Part shown: in pieces, positions 47,441-59,101 of the stretch
Position numbering within the stretch: position 1 is the stretch's first letter
How the letters are laid out: each line of letters begins with the position of its first letter
NCBI RefSeq assembly: GCF_023343835.1
Contig: NC_064443.1
Span: 2,914,001-2,978,000 of the forward strand
Direction: 5' to 3'
Source of the DNA: Lagopus muta
Taxonomy: Eukaryota; Chordata; Aves; Galliformes; Phasianidae
Length of the DNA: 64,000 nt
Program-made: the position numbers and the translations under genes
The notes under the pieces: generated by a model
What the model was told of the DNA's origin: nothing
The model's database searches: none
What the model saw: only the letters and a program-made list of their open reading frames with translations

Positions 47441-48726
47441 TCCCCCATCTAATCCTCCCCAAGTAGTCACTTGGAACAAAACTTCACCGCTTTGTTTTCT
47501 TCCTGGGCTCAGTGCATCTCCTTGAACATTTTCTGGTGATGCTTTTGGGACCATCTGGAACGTCAGGTCTGAGCCTGAGCAGGGCTCAGCAGGCAGATTA
47601 AATTTGATCTATCAAATGATAGAAGAGATGTGTCAGTAAGTGGGAACAGGGGAGTTGAACGCAGTAAAATCTCCGCTGTGCTGTACTTCATAGGTAAGCT
47701 CCCACGTGAAAAATGGAAGCCGTAAGCCTAGGTGAGTCTAATGGTAATTTACCTACCAGGAGACCAGAGGAACGCTGTGCAGCAAGCGAAAGGAATAGCA
47801 AGAGATGCTTACAACTTGCTGTATCTGGTAGTTTATTGCTGTAACAAAGATGTAATCTGTCTTTTATGGCTTGAACTCAAAGTTATTCTCCAGAGGATTG
47901 GGGTTTGATCCCTCGGGGATTCTGGAGTCCTGTAGCTCTGTATGCCGTGGGCCAGCCACCAAGCACTGCCACACCGAGAGCAAACCATAGAGGTCCTGAT
48001 GACATTAGAAATAAACTGCCTTAGAACCCCAAAGATCTCAATTAAATTTGACATCCCAGAGCATCCTCAGGCCTTGCAGCATTTGAAACACTGGGGCTGT
48101 GTGGTTGAATCAACCTGCAGCAAGCCCAGTTGCCCCAACTTTAAGAAAACCACAAGCCTGTGATGCAAACCCTCAAACAAACCTCTAACTGCAGCACCCA
48201 GAACAAGTCTGCTTTGCTCACTGGTGGGAGACTAGGCCCTAAAGGGGAATATTTTTCAATATTTTTCCACCTTTCAAATACCTGCTATGGAGCAAGGCAT
48301 TGGCTCCGTTTTCTCTGTGCACAGGCACAGGCAGCTCGTTTGTGCACTCTTTCCCTCCCCAGCGTGACTCTGAGCTTCTGGCTCAGACTATTCCCCCCTG
48401 TGTCTATGCTTTTGGTCTCTTGCCACCATCCAATTTACCTGGCAGCTTGCCACCTGTCTGCCCCTGTGCTGGATTGTTTCTGTCTCCTTCTGACATTGGC
48501 TCCTTGCCTGCAGAATTGCTTTAATTAAAAAGTTAATGAAAGGTAATGCAAACGACTGTTTTGCCTGTGTTTTATCACAGTCCAGCTTCTCTCCCTCCCT
48601 TTTTCCCAGAGAAGGTAAAAATGAAGCGCTGGGGTTTTGCTGCTTTTTGTAGTTAGTGGAGGTTTCTAGTGAGCTTAGGAGGAGCCCTGTGAAGAAAGAA
48701 ATTACAATGGTAATGCATGCAAACAA

Positions 48727-48800
48727 GTATGCAAATGGTGAACGTTATTCACCAATGGAAGCTGAGGAAGTTTTCATTTAAAGGGGATTAATCTAAGCCC
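48727..48800 (+). promoter_or_regulatory. Candidate regulatory element B, related to element A
   Basis: GTATGCAAAT at 48727-48736 is followed 44 nt later by TTTTCATTTAAAG (48771-48783) and GATTAATCT. The spacing is 46 nt in element A. The intervening sequence differs. Function is inferred. Confidence 0.4.
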
Positions 48801-51800
48801 CTTACAGCTCTCTTTGTAACAGGCGCTTCTCAGCATCTTTTTCCTCCTAAGATGAGTGTGAACCCCTGGAAACTTTCTAAAAGAATATTCCCCAACTGCC
48901 AGTTGTCCCAGGCAGGGACAAAGGGAAGGTGAAAAACCTCCACCTCATGCTTACAGCGTGTGACCTTGGATGCTCAGAGAGGAGGCCTTGTTCGCCCCTC
49001 TGTGACTTCCCTGAGAAACGAAGATCAGTGTGTGAAGCAATGGGAGTCACTTCAAGTCCCTTCTCCCAGCCTGGATTCCTCCCAGACAGCAGGGAGAAAA
49101 GGAGAATGCAGAAGTGTGAGGATGCTATTTCCCCACATGCAAGATACAGCAGCTTGCTGCAAGTCGCATCGTTTCTATACCCTTCATCTACAGAGGTAGT
49201 CTGAGAGCTACTATTTGGTTGTTTTCCTTCCTATGCTGCCCCTCCCTCACTGTGGAGTGTTCAATTTTCTTGATCTTGTTTTCAAAGCCCTCGTGAAATG
49301 ACTATGGGGGTTTTTTTTGAGTGTGCTTTTTAATATCTACAGCGAATTTCTTAGCACTGATTTATAGCTGTTCCTTGTTGACATTTAGTATCTAGTGCTT
49401 GAGATGTATAAATAAATTACATTAACATGGATTTGTGACATCATTAGCAGCACGCCCATTCCAAGGGGAGCCTCCAGTGAGCCTGTGTGTCTAATCAGAG
49501 CTGTCAGAGAGCGGAGTTACAGCATGGAGACCTCCAAAGCTGATGGGTCTGTGCCAAATGCAGCTCTCTGTTGTGTTGTACAGCTGAGTAGCCTCTGGAT
49601 GCAGGGAGATTTGCATTAGGCTTGCTCTGCATGTATACCTGTGCACTGAGGTCAGCGTAAGGGTTTCTGTGCAGATAGCATGCCTTAAGGCCTTCTGAAG
49701 CAGAGGAAAGATGCACACGTGCTGACTTCACCAGACTTTGGATCGGGTCTTGGTGGTTAAATTACAGTCCGAGTTCAGAGTGCAGAAAACAGATTACATG
49801 CCTGCTGTTGTAGTGAAATGCTTTCAAGAACAGAGCAAGCATTAGCAGTATGTACACAAGTGCAAGATGAATTAAGCTGGCATTTATTTTTGCAGCTTCA
49901 CCAGGAGAGGAGAGGATTGCTTTGAGATGACTTGTGCCTGCTGTGTCATGTCTGCAGCTGGAGCTGAGTGGAGCCGCTGGGAGGCCGTGTGTGACAGGTA
50001 CTGCGGCTGCAGGTCTGATTTTGCTCAGCTCCCCTGGACTTCAGGGTCAGCCATGCACAGAAACATCAAGGCAGAGCCTATTAAAAGCTTTGGGGCTTCA
50101 TTTTCTTAAACTTGCCATCTTAGTTTCAGCTGGGACAGGGTTGTTCACTTCAGAGTGTCTGATACGATGTTGTGTTTTGGTTCTAGGTGAAGAACAATGT
50201 TGGTAGCATACCAGCGTTTGTAATTACTGCTAAACAGTGTTGTGCAGGGCTGAGGCCATTCCATTTCCTCGCTGAAGAGTTGGGAGGAGGCAGAAATAGG
50301 GCAGCTGACTTAAACTGGCCAAAGAGATATTCCATACTACATGACACTGTATGGAAGGAGAGTTTTGAAGGGGTGAGAGTTCATCTGGCTCTTCTTCTCA
50401 CTGAGGGGGGCTGGCTGGGCATTGGTTGGTGAGTGCTGAGCAATTGCTTGTTATGTACATTTGTATATTCAGTCTCAGTTCCTAAGAGGTGCATGTCTCA
50501 CTTCTCTGCTATTGGCACAATTACTCAGGTCCTCGCTGTAGGAAGGCTGAGGCTCTGTGGTTTTTAAACTGCTTACAGCCCCAGCTGCCACGAGGTTTTG
50601 GAACTTGTTAATGAAGTGGTCAGGAACTCTCTTACTCACCTCTTCTCAGGGTTGAAAAGACAGTCCTAAAGGAAGCAGTATCTAAAGGGAGTTTAAATAG
50701 GCAACTTATCTGCCCTGCGTTTTGCCTTTAAAATTTGTTTCTCATAGGCACTGAATCTTTTTTTATCCAGCAAACCTGTGATCCACCACTTGGTTTTGTC
50801 TGCAAGTCCTTTTTTTCCAATGATTTCCAGCATGTGCCCAAGTTCTATTGCCTGAGAATGTGCTTGTATGGAGATTTTCACGGAGCCTTTCAGTCTGTCC
50901 CCTGTCTTTGCAGGAAAATAAGGCAGATTTAGACCCAGAGGAACTGTTGGAAAGCTAGTTGGCTTAATGATTAACACATTGCAGTGCTGTGGGAGTGTTA
51001 GGACAAAGAGAGACCTCTGAACTTGTGTGTTCCCTCAGAAGAAGAGGCAGAAGCTGGCCTTGCACTGAAACACATCCGTTCAGTAGAGAGAGAATTAACT
51101 GGCAGGTAATTTGAATGTTTCTACAATTAAGAATATTGCCAGGGCTGCCTCAGCCTCCTGGCACCCTACTTTAATTGCCTACACCATAATTGCCATGAGC
51201 TGGAGAGATGCAGATCACAGGGGTCCTTGGTTCTGAGAAACCAGCAATGAACTCAGTGCCAGCTAATGGAGGGAAGGAGTGCTGGGAGGGCATCAACAGT
51301 GTGTGCTGGCAGGGGCTGCCTCTGCACTGTCTGGATGAGTGTTTGCCCTTGAGAAGCTGAGGTTCTGCAGTCCTTGCTCATATCTGTTGCGTTTAATTCT
51401 AATAGTAGACAGTGGCTCAGATGTGCTTTCACAGACCCAGCTGGGAACTTTGTCTGGATCTGAAGTCCTATTTGGGCTCTAAATATTATTTTAATGGATA
51501 ATGAAGGAACTAAAATATAAAAGAGAATGAAGCCAGGTGTTAATTTGCTTTTTGATGGGGGCAAACTCATTCCTGGTCTTTCCACAGCCAGCGAGGGAGC
51601 AGGCAGCTAACAAAGCTGTTGCTTTTCCAAAGTCTGAGCCTGATGCTGCAGGGGAGCACGGGGCACCACACAGCCAGAGAATGAGCTCAGCATTTGGCTG
51701 GCGCATGGGAAGAGAGTTCATGGAGCGAAAAGCTGTTCCGCCCGGCCGCCCTGTTCTCTCCAGGACAGAGAGCAGCTTGCATGGTTTGGAAGGGTGTCAA

Positions 51801-52202
51801 AAGCTGAGCAAATTGAAATGATGGCTTGCCAGTGGCAAACATAGTGATGGAAAAGCTGGCTGGCAGGGCTCAGCTTCCCCGCAGGAGGTGATGGGATTGC
51901 AGGGGAATCAAAAGTTGACAGGTAGTTCGAATGTGATGCTGTGCTTCCCTCCCTACTGCCTGGGGTGTGGTGGGAAAACACAGCTGATACGGCACCTTAC
52001 TGGAGAGAAAACAGGAGCTAAAATTCCGTGGTGCATAATCTGGTCTCATTGCTCTCCATGTGACAGCCCTGTCTCTTTTGCTGATGAAAACGGTCTCTTT
52101 CACTTGCAGGTTGGTTGCTTGAGGACTCGTCAGCGTTGGCAACGTGTGTGCAAGCCCACCCCAAGCAGAGCAGAGCGGCTCAGCCTGGCCACCCTAGGCA
52201 GC

Positions 52203-55200
52203 ATGTCCCTCCGTGAGCACGCGCTGTCCCTCTTCCGCAGCGCAGTGGGCACCGTCCGGCCAGCCCCAATGCTGAAGAGGGCACTGAAGCTCCAGGGAGA
52301 GGGGTGCCCTCAGCTGCTGGTGAGCAGCCGTGCCTTCCCATTGAAGAGGGACCTGTACTTGGTGGGGTTTGGCAAAGCTGTGTTGGGGATGGCGGCAGCG
52401 GCAGAAGAGATCCTGGGAGACCACCTCGTGCGGGGGATCATCAACGTGCCACTGGGCATCCAGGAGAGCCTGCAGCGAGCGGGAATGCAGTAAGGGAGCC
52501 CACACGTGCACAGTTTGGGTGGGAGTAAACTGCCAGATTTGTCCTGTGTGGGTTGGTTCTGTGAACACCCTCGGTCTTTTCCAGCTGCCATTGCTCTGGT
52601 GCCCACCGTGTCCACTTTCCGTTCCCCTCTGGTGCACCAGGAGTGATTCTCTGCTGGGTGACAGCCTGGCTGCCTGCAAAGGTACTCGTGTCAGTGATGT
52701 GATTGCCTTCCTTTCCCGTGCAGGGAGATGCTGCTGAAGCCACACAGTAGAATCCAGGTCATTGAAGGTGCCAAGAACAACCTCCCTGACCCGGAGGCTC
52801 TTAGGGGAGCAAGTGCCATTCGGGAGCTGGCTGAGGGCCTGACAGCGGATGACCTGCTCCTTGTGCTCATCTCAGGTGGGGATGCCAGGGAATAGGCTGT
52901 GCTGAGTGCCCCTGCTGCTACAGCCCCTCTAGCTACCTGGCCAAATGCAGCTGTGCAGCAGGGGACTGCTGTGCTGTTCTGGCCCTTTCAGTGATTTCTC
53001 CTCTCCCTTCTCTCATAGGATTTTTTTCAGGAGTGCAGCAGGGGAAGGCACAGGGTTGCCCCAAATCCTGGGGATGCAGGCTGGGATGGTGGTACACAGG
53101 CTGTCAGCTGCTCTTACCTTTTGGCAAGGGTGGCACTTTTTTCCTATCCCCTCCTTAAATCTGAAGATGCAGACTTAGGAGAGGCTTGGTTGACTCACAA
53201 GCTCTGAAATTGTTAATTTGGGACTGACCCTCCTTAGAGCTTTGCTTTTTCCCCTCACTTTTACTGTGGCCAGTGGAAATGAGGCCCAAGCCTCTCACAC
53301 AGCTGCACACCTTGAGGGTCAGCCCTGACCACATCCAGGTGAACACCCCCAAGCCCTGAGCGTTGGGTCAGGATGTCCTCAGGCCCGGGGCTGTATTTGA
53401 AAGTGGATATTGTGCATCAGAGGGATGCAGTAACATTGCCACAGCTCAAGCTTGGCTGGGTGATTCAGGACAAAAGCAAGCAGGGGCTTGGAGCAGCTCT
53501 GCTGAAACCACTTGGTCTCTGCTTGGTAATTGTCATTGTATCCATTGTGGTTGCTGAAGCGTGATGTGGTGCAGAGAGCACAGAGCTGTTAGGCAGTCAC
53601 CCAAGTAGCTGACATCTAGCTGTTCTCACTAGGGATTCCCTCGGGTGTCCTCCTGTCCTTTGGCTACTGGCATCTCCAAGAGACTCCTCAGCCCACCAGG
53701 ACCTACCTGTGGCTCCTGGTGCACGTGCACTCCCACACAGCAGCCAGTCCCCAACTGCTGCTGCCTCTCAGCTAGAATCCTGGCTATTGACTGAAACCTA
53801 GGCATTTGCATTTGTTTTTCTTGCTCATCATGTTTTATTGATGCTGATTTGTCCCAAACCTCTGAGCAGATTTTGCCTTTTGACGGTAGCTATCAGCTGT
53901 ACTTTTGTGCATGTTCACTCTCTACTCACATTTTTCTCCTTTCCATTCTGTATTTTCCACCCATTTCACTTCACCATTCTGATCCTTTTCCTTACCTTCT
54001 TTTGTACGTTTCCAATGCCCACTTGTGTCAGTTGCCCTGATAGGATTCCCACTGATAGAACTGTCACCCTGGGTGTGCTTTGTTCTATGTTATTCTGTCC
54101 CCTTTTTTTTTCCTCCCAGACCTAGGTGTGTGCAGTTAGGGGGGTGGTTTCCTATTTTAGAGCAGCCACAGCTGTTTTTTTCTATGCTCTGTGTTGAATC
54201 AATGGAACCAGCAAACCCTGCAGCATCTCCATCTACATAATGCTTTGTGCTCTGTGAGTCCTGAAGTGTGTGGTCCTGCTCATCCATCCAGGGAGCCCTT
54301 GAAAATGAGTGTGGGAACACACCAGCAGCCTGATATTGTGGGGATAAGAATTTCTGGCTCTTCTCTGTGGTACCCTGATCCAGTGAGATTTATGCTGTCT
54401 GTGTGAAGTGTAGCTGACTGCAGGCAGTGCTGGGCTGCCATGATTAAAGCCTGTTGGTGAAGGAGATTTGCCATTTCCTTGACCAGCTCTGCCTTCCCTC
54501 CACAGAGTGCTGAGGGAAGGGGAAAGGCTGCTCCTGCTCAGCTACTGGACAGCCCAACTTTATTCCTGTCCCACTGTAATGTGCGTTCAGTGTCTACCAT
54601 CTCTTCTGCATCCTAGGGGGTGGATCAGCCCTGCTGCCTGCTCCCATCCCTCCCATTCTCCTGGAGGAGAAGGAGAAGCTCACAAAGATGCTGGCTTCCC
54701 GAGGAGCTGCCATACAGGAGCTGAATGCTGTCCGGAAAATTCTGTCTCTGCTGAAAGGTGGAGGGCTGGCCCGCCTCGCATATCCTGCACAGGTAACCAG
54801 AGGAAACCTCTGCTTGCACAGAAGTCTGCCTCCTAAACAGTGGTTTAAACAACTGACCAAAGTGCTGTTTGTGCATTGTTTTGGGTTTGTGACTTCACTG
54901 AGGACCCAAACTCTCAGGGAGAGAGGTGGAGGAGGGGAATTCACACCTGGCCATCCAATTGCACCACTCTGCAAACCTCAGCCCTCACCCAGCAGGAGTT
55001 TCCATCGCACTGGTCATTGCTCTGCTCACTCCCATTGCATTTTCAGAACCTTGGCTCACCCACAGGCTGTTCTCTCACTGGTGTGCCAGCTGAACCCATG
55101 CTAGGTTATCGGCCCAGGCGCGGTGGCATCTGTTTTTGTTCCACTGTGATAGTCCAGCATCAAAGGACACTCAGTGGGTTACAGAAGAGCAAGGTGGCTC

Positions 55201-56254
55201 TCAGGGTGCTTTAAAATAAAAAAGGCCCAAGATCTCCCCTTGTTTTGAGATGAAGGTAGCAAAGTGTAACTCAAAGCAGTGCACACGCCAGGACAGCAGT
55301 GCACAGCCATCCCTGCTTCTCACAGTAACCCACCAGCATTGCTCTTGGCAGGTGGTGAGCCTCATCCTTTCCGACGTGATTGGTGACCCCCTGGATATCA
55401 TAGCGAGCGGGCCCACTGCCGCCAGCTCCCACAGCGTCCAAGACTGCCTTCGGATCCTGGCCAAATACAACCTGCTGCACAGCCTGCCCAGCTCCGTGGA
55501 AGCAGTTCTCTCCAGCTCTCCCACCAAGCCCGCTGCTGCAGAAGACTACTCCCACGTTTGCAATGTCATCATTGGGTCAAACACGTTGGCTTTGGCTGAG
55601 GCCAAGCGCCATGCAGAGAGCCTGGGCTATGCGACCCTGGTTCTCAGTGCGGCGGTCTGTGGGGATGTTGGCCGTGTTGCTGTGCTGTACTGCCAGCTGA
55701 TCTGCCTGCTCTGCCTGCGCTTGGCCAGCCTTGGGGAAGGGCCTCGGGGCTCTGAGGTGAAGGAGAACCTCCTGCAGCTGGCAGCAGAGTTAGACATCCC
55801 GGGTTTGAACATGGCTGAGTTTCTGCAGGCCCTGCAAGGAATGGAGCCCCGGAAACCGGTCTGCATCCTGGCTGGAGGAGAAACTACGGTTCAGCTTCAA
55901 GGAACTGGGAAGGGAGGGAGAAACCAAGAGCTGGCTCTGCGAGTGGGGCTGGGGCTGCACAGGGCACGGGGCGTTGAGGCCAGCAGCTTGGGCAGGTGTG
56001 ATGTCGTCTTCCTGAGTGGGGGAACAGACGGGCAAGACGGGCCCACAGATGCAGCTGGGGCTTTCTGCAGCCCAGAGCTGGTGGCTGAGGCGCTGCAGGA
56101 AGGCCTCGATGCAGAGACCTTTCTCAGCAACAATGACTCCTATGCCTTCTTCAGCCACTTCCAGCGTGGACGTCATCTCCTGGTGACTGGCTTGACGGGC
56201 ACCAACGTCATGGACATCCAGGTTATTTTAATTAGAGCCACGGACAGATCATGA
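52203..56254 (+). CDS. GLYCTK: Glycerate kinase (GLYCTK), 4 coding exons, 505 aa from first Met
   Basis: Glycerate kinase phosphorylates D-glycerate with ATP (to 2-phosphoglycerate) in serine and fructose catabolism; human loss causes D-glyceric aciduria. Exons are 52203-52489, 52724-52875, 54617-54792 and 55352-56254, all GT-AG, 1518 nt in frame. It is a class II glycerate kinase: an N-terminal DUF4147 domain (GFGKA at 55-59, SGGGSALLP from 146, SDVIGDP at 212-218, ASGPT at 223-227) and a C-terminal MOFRL domain ([10 protein letters not shown] at 393-402, [13 protein letters not shown] from 427, TGTNVMD at 487-493). The first exon's acceptor (cttgcag) ends at 52109, and the frame is open from 52110 to the Met without another ATG. 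These 31 Arg-rich codons align loosely with the mammalian mitochondrial leader, so the true start may be in an upstream exon. Confidence 0.95.
52490..55351 (+). other. GLYCTK: GLYCTK introns
   Basis: Introns are 52490-52723, 52876-54616 (1.7 kb) and 54793-55351. No repeat, exon or RNA gene is recognised in them. Confidence 0.75.
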
Positions 56255-56470
56255 GAGCTCTCTCTGCAGATATTCGGATGCATTTAATTAGGAGCAGGGG
56301 TAAATAAGGCCATAAACATTGCAGATGAAACTACTTAAATTAGGGCTTGCTGTCAAGGGTGCTAATATCTCTGACAGAAAGAGTCCACTAATTAGGAAAA
56401 ACCAAATGCACAGTAAAAGCATCGGGAACAGTCAAGCTCCTGTAATTGGGATTAGAAGAAGGTAAGGAGT
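56224..56470. promoter_or_regulatory. Homeodomain-site-rich patch at GLYCTK 3' end
   Basis: Beginning in the last GLYCTK codons, the sequence has TAATTAG near 56228, 56284 and 56390 and TAATTGGGATTAG near 56442. It is AT-rich within GC-rich surroundings. It looks like a conserved noncoding element; this is inference from composition. Confidence 0.4.
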
Positions 56471-58560
56471 CGCACTGTGGATGTGGATGTTGCATTTAGC
56501 ACTTCTGCAGAGAGCCACTACTGCTGTGACAGCTTCAGCTGTGGGTGAAAGGCATGGAGAAAGCGAGGCCGTGGCGCAGCTGCTGGAGAGAGCTCCCAGA
56601 GTGGTGTGGGAACCCCCTCTGATCCTGGGAGAGCCTCTGTGCCGGCAGGCTGTGTGTTAGGAGCTTTCATGGTGTTGTTTTCCAAATGGCCAGAAAACAG
56701 TCGCACATCCAGCCTGAGCACTGACCTTTCTTCTGTGCCGAGGCAGAAGTCGCTGTCACTCTGATTAACTCTGCTAATTCTGCAGAACAAAAGGCAAGGA
56801 AGCCTTCATGCTCAGCTCTCCTGACCCATGCTGCTGAGCTGATCAAAGGGCAAAGATGCCAGAGCTTTGCTTTGACAAGGAGCTGCTCCCCAACCCTCTG
56901 AGAACAACGTGGTGCTGCCGGTTTTGCTGCTGACTGCCGTGCAATACATGGGAGAGCAGAGATGAGCTGGGTTTCCCAGGATGCAGGGCTGAATTTTAGC
57001 TGGGCTCTGGCTACCTATTCAAAGGACTTCAGCTCAGCAGCCGGTATGACCCAACACGTTCAACTCCTTTGAAAAATCTGCCTATTTGTCACAGAGCCTA
57101 AGTGGGAGCTGAGCTCCTTTGAAAATCCAGCCCTAATTTAATAGGACACGCTTGACTCAGACTCTTCCCAGACAGACTAGCCTGCTCCTTGTGGCTGATC
57201 TAATCTCGTGGCACAAATTCTCCATCCTGCCAGCACGGTGAGTAGTGTGTCACTGGGCAGCAGTGAGCTCCACTCAGAGGATTGGAGGGTGGATTTCTGA
57301 GGAAGCTGTGCACCTCCTGCTTTGTTGTTTAAGCTGATATCTGACAAGTAGGAGCGTTGGCAGGACTGCCAAGATGGCCAGCCCCTTCCCCTTGGTATCA
57401 GTACCACCCTGAGCCTGTGCCCACAGCCCAAGCTCATCGCGAGGGGATTTCAAACCCCAGCTCATGGGGGTAACTACAATCCCACGTCTCCTTTGTGCTT
57501 CAGGGCTGAAGGTCTTCTGCAGCATGCCTGAGCTTGCTTGTGCTGGCAAGCAGCTTGGAGATCTGTTGAGGAGAGCTGCCAAGCGTCATGAAGCTTGTTG
57601 GGGGTGATGGCACAGGAGAAGGCACTTTGTGTTGGGTGTTTTCTCCGAGGGTCACCATTGGGCTTCAGAGCATTTGCCTTTCACTGTGTGCCTGGTGTGC
57701 CAGCCCTGCAGGCATGCAAGCCAAAATGTGGTCTGGGGCCCAGATGGACGGGCTGAACCTTGCCCCATAGTGCTGCAAATGCTTCATGTCTTAATTTTAA
57801 TCAAGCGAATTCCAGAGTGACTCCAGCTCCAGCCATTCCCTGCCTTCTCCTGGGAAATCATTGAGCCACAGCATGGTTGGGATGGAAGGGACCTCAGCCC
57901 CCATCCCTGCCATAGGCTGGCTGCCCCCCAGCTTGGGGCTGCCCAGGGCCCCTCCGTGGCCTGGGACACCCCAGTGCTGGGCACACATAGCTCTGGGCAG
58001 CACAGTCAGCGCCTCACCACCCTCTAGAAATTAAAAATAAAATTGTCCAGAGCAGTTTCTTTTTTTTCCCCAACAAATTTACAGTTTTCTTCAGAGGAAC
58101 TGATTTGTTCCAAAATAACTTCACTTTCGTCATCTTTCTCAAACAGGAGGTTTTGGAAACTGGAGATCCGGGGGAATTGGCAGAGACAAATGGGTGTTGT
58201 GTTTGCCTTGTCTTTTCTTTTTCAGATGAGCAAGATAGCCTTGTCTTTCTTCTTTCTTCTCTTCTTTGGTGTCTGTTCTGTCAGGTGGGCAAAGTGAGTG
58301 GCCAGGCACGATGTTCTCCCCCTCAGCACCGTGCGTGCAGGCAGAGCTCCCTGCTTAGCCACCTCAATACGTGCTGCACCTCTGGGAGAGGTGTCCTCCC
58401 CGTGCAGAGGGCTGTGGGAGAGCCCAAGCTGGTCATGCTGGGGTGGGCAGGCTCTGCACAGTGTGCTGCTCACAGCCAAGCACTGCTCGTGGCTGGGAGA
58501 AGTATCGGTGCTATGAACGGTGCAAGCTTTTGGCAGTAAATTAAAAACCTTGGCTGCTGC
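56471..58560. other. Intergenic, GLYCTK to mir-135a region
   Basis: No exon or RNA gene is recognised. A CR1 fragment lies at 57855-58030. No canonical AATAAA for GLYCTK was found close to its stop, so its 3' end is unplaced. Confidence 0.6.
57855..58030 (-). mobile_element. CR1 fragment, minus orientation
   Basis: It reads TTGAGCCACAGCATGGTTGGG, ATGGAAGGGACCTCAGCCCCC, CCATAGGCTGGCTGCCCCCC and GGGGCTGCCCAGGGCCC, and ends in GCGCCTCACCACCCTCT. These are the reversed blocks of the CR1 3' end, of the same type as at 15075. Confidence 0.8.
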
Positions 58561-58569
58561 CCTTGGCTC

Positions 58570-58830
58570 TGCTCTTGCCTCTTAGGAGGCATTAATATCA
58601 CAGCTCCCCAGCTTTCCCATTATCACTTCATTAAGGATCCAATAATGATAAATGTGGATGGTTTTATTTTGCGCCGAGCCTGATTAATGGCTAATATTTC
58701 ACTAGGTGTTAATGGGGCCCTTCTTTTATGAAGTGATCGGAAGGGGTCCGCCTTTAATCTCTTCCCCGAGCTGAGTAATTCCCACTATTTTCCTTAATGT
58801 GACAGATTTAATGCAAACCTTTACAGAGCG
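58570..58830. promoter_or_regulatory. AT-rich candidate conserved element next to mir-135a
   Basis: The stretch is dense in ATTA/TAAT cores (GCATTAATATCA, TTCATTAAGGATCC, AATAATGATAAATG, GATTAATGGCTAATA, GTGTTAATGG, GAGTAATTCCC, TTAATGCAAAC). It lies between GC-rich blocks, about 200 bp from the mir-135a hairpin, on its 3' side. Function is inferred. Confidence 0.45.
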
Positions 58831-58904
58831 GCGGCGGCCTCCTGAGGAACTTTGAGGAGTGCTGCGTTTGGGGCAGCCCTCAATGCTGCAGCCGTTCCCT
58901 GGCT

Positions 58905-58940
58905 CCTCTTCCTCTTCTTCCTCCTCTTCCTCCTCCTGCG
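58905..58940. repeat. (CTT/CCT)n pyrimidine repeat
   Basis: A 36-bp tract of mixed ctt/cct triplets. In one frame it would read as polyserine, but the frame is not a gene. Confidence 0.85.
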
Positions 58941-59027
58941 TGCTCGGTGACGCAGGGAAGCTGCCGCAGGACGGAGCACTGGGTGCCTTCCTGCAGCACA
59001 TGGGCTGCTCCCCGCTGTCGGACCCCA

Positions 59028-59101
59028 GCGCCTTGCACGGCTTCAATCCCTATATGAAGTGGGATGTATAATCACATAGGAATAAAAAGCCATACAGGAC
59101 A
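59028..59101 (-). ncRNA. MIR135A-1: mir-135a microRNA precursor (mir-135a-1 orthologue)
   Basis: On the minus strand the 5p arm at 59094-59072 (23 nt) starts TATGGCTTTTTATTCCTATG, the miR-135a mature sequence. It pairs with a 3p arm at 59054-59033 starting TATAGGGATTGAAGCCGTG. GGCTT pairs with AAGCC and ATTCCTAT with ATAGGGAT around a loop of about 17 nt. miR-135a is a neural and signalling-related microRNA. In mammals mir-135a-1 likewise lies beside GLYCTK on the opposite strand, which identifies the paralogue (not mir-135a-2 or 135b). The primary transcript's start is not identified. The symbol form is by orthology. Confidence 0.96.

Larger units (their letters stand above)
44000..52100. 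other. WDR82-GLYCTK intergenic region (8.1 kb)
   Basis: No coding exon is recognised. GLYCTK 5' noncoding exon(s) must lie somewhere here but could not be placed. A candidate donor follows GTGTGTGACAG at about 49998. Notable content is a 21-bp tandem duplication at 45805-45846 and two related octamer/homeodomain elements at 47365-47440 and 48727-48800. The remainder shows nothing I can name. Confidence 0.6.

Noticed and set aside
49927-50000. Candidate GLYCTK 5' exon ending GTGTGTGACAG with a GTACTG donor
   Set aside because: If translated from its ATG it would join the 52110 exon out of phase with GLYCTK. It could only be a noncoding exon, for which there is no evidence here.
58859-59071. 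Small open frame with a polyserine run beside mir-135a
   Set aside because: The serine run is a CTT/CCT microsatellite, and the frame ends within the mir-135a hairpin on the other strand.
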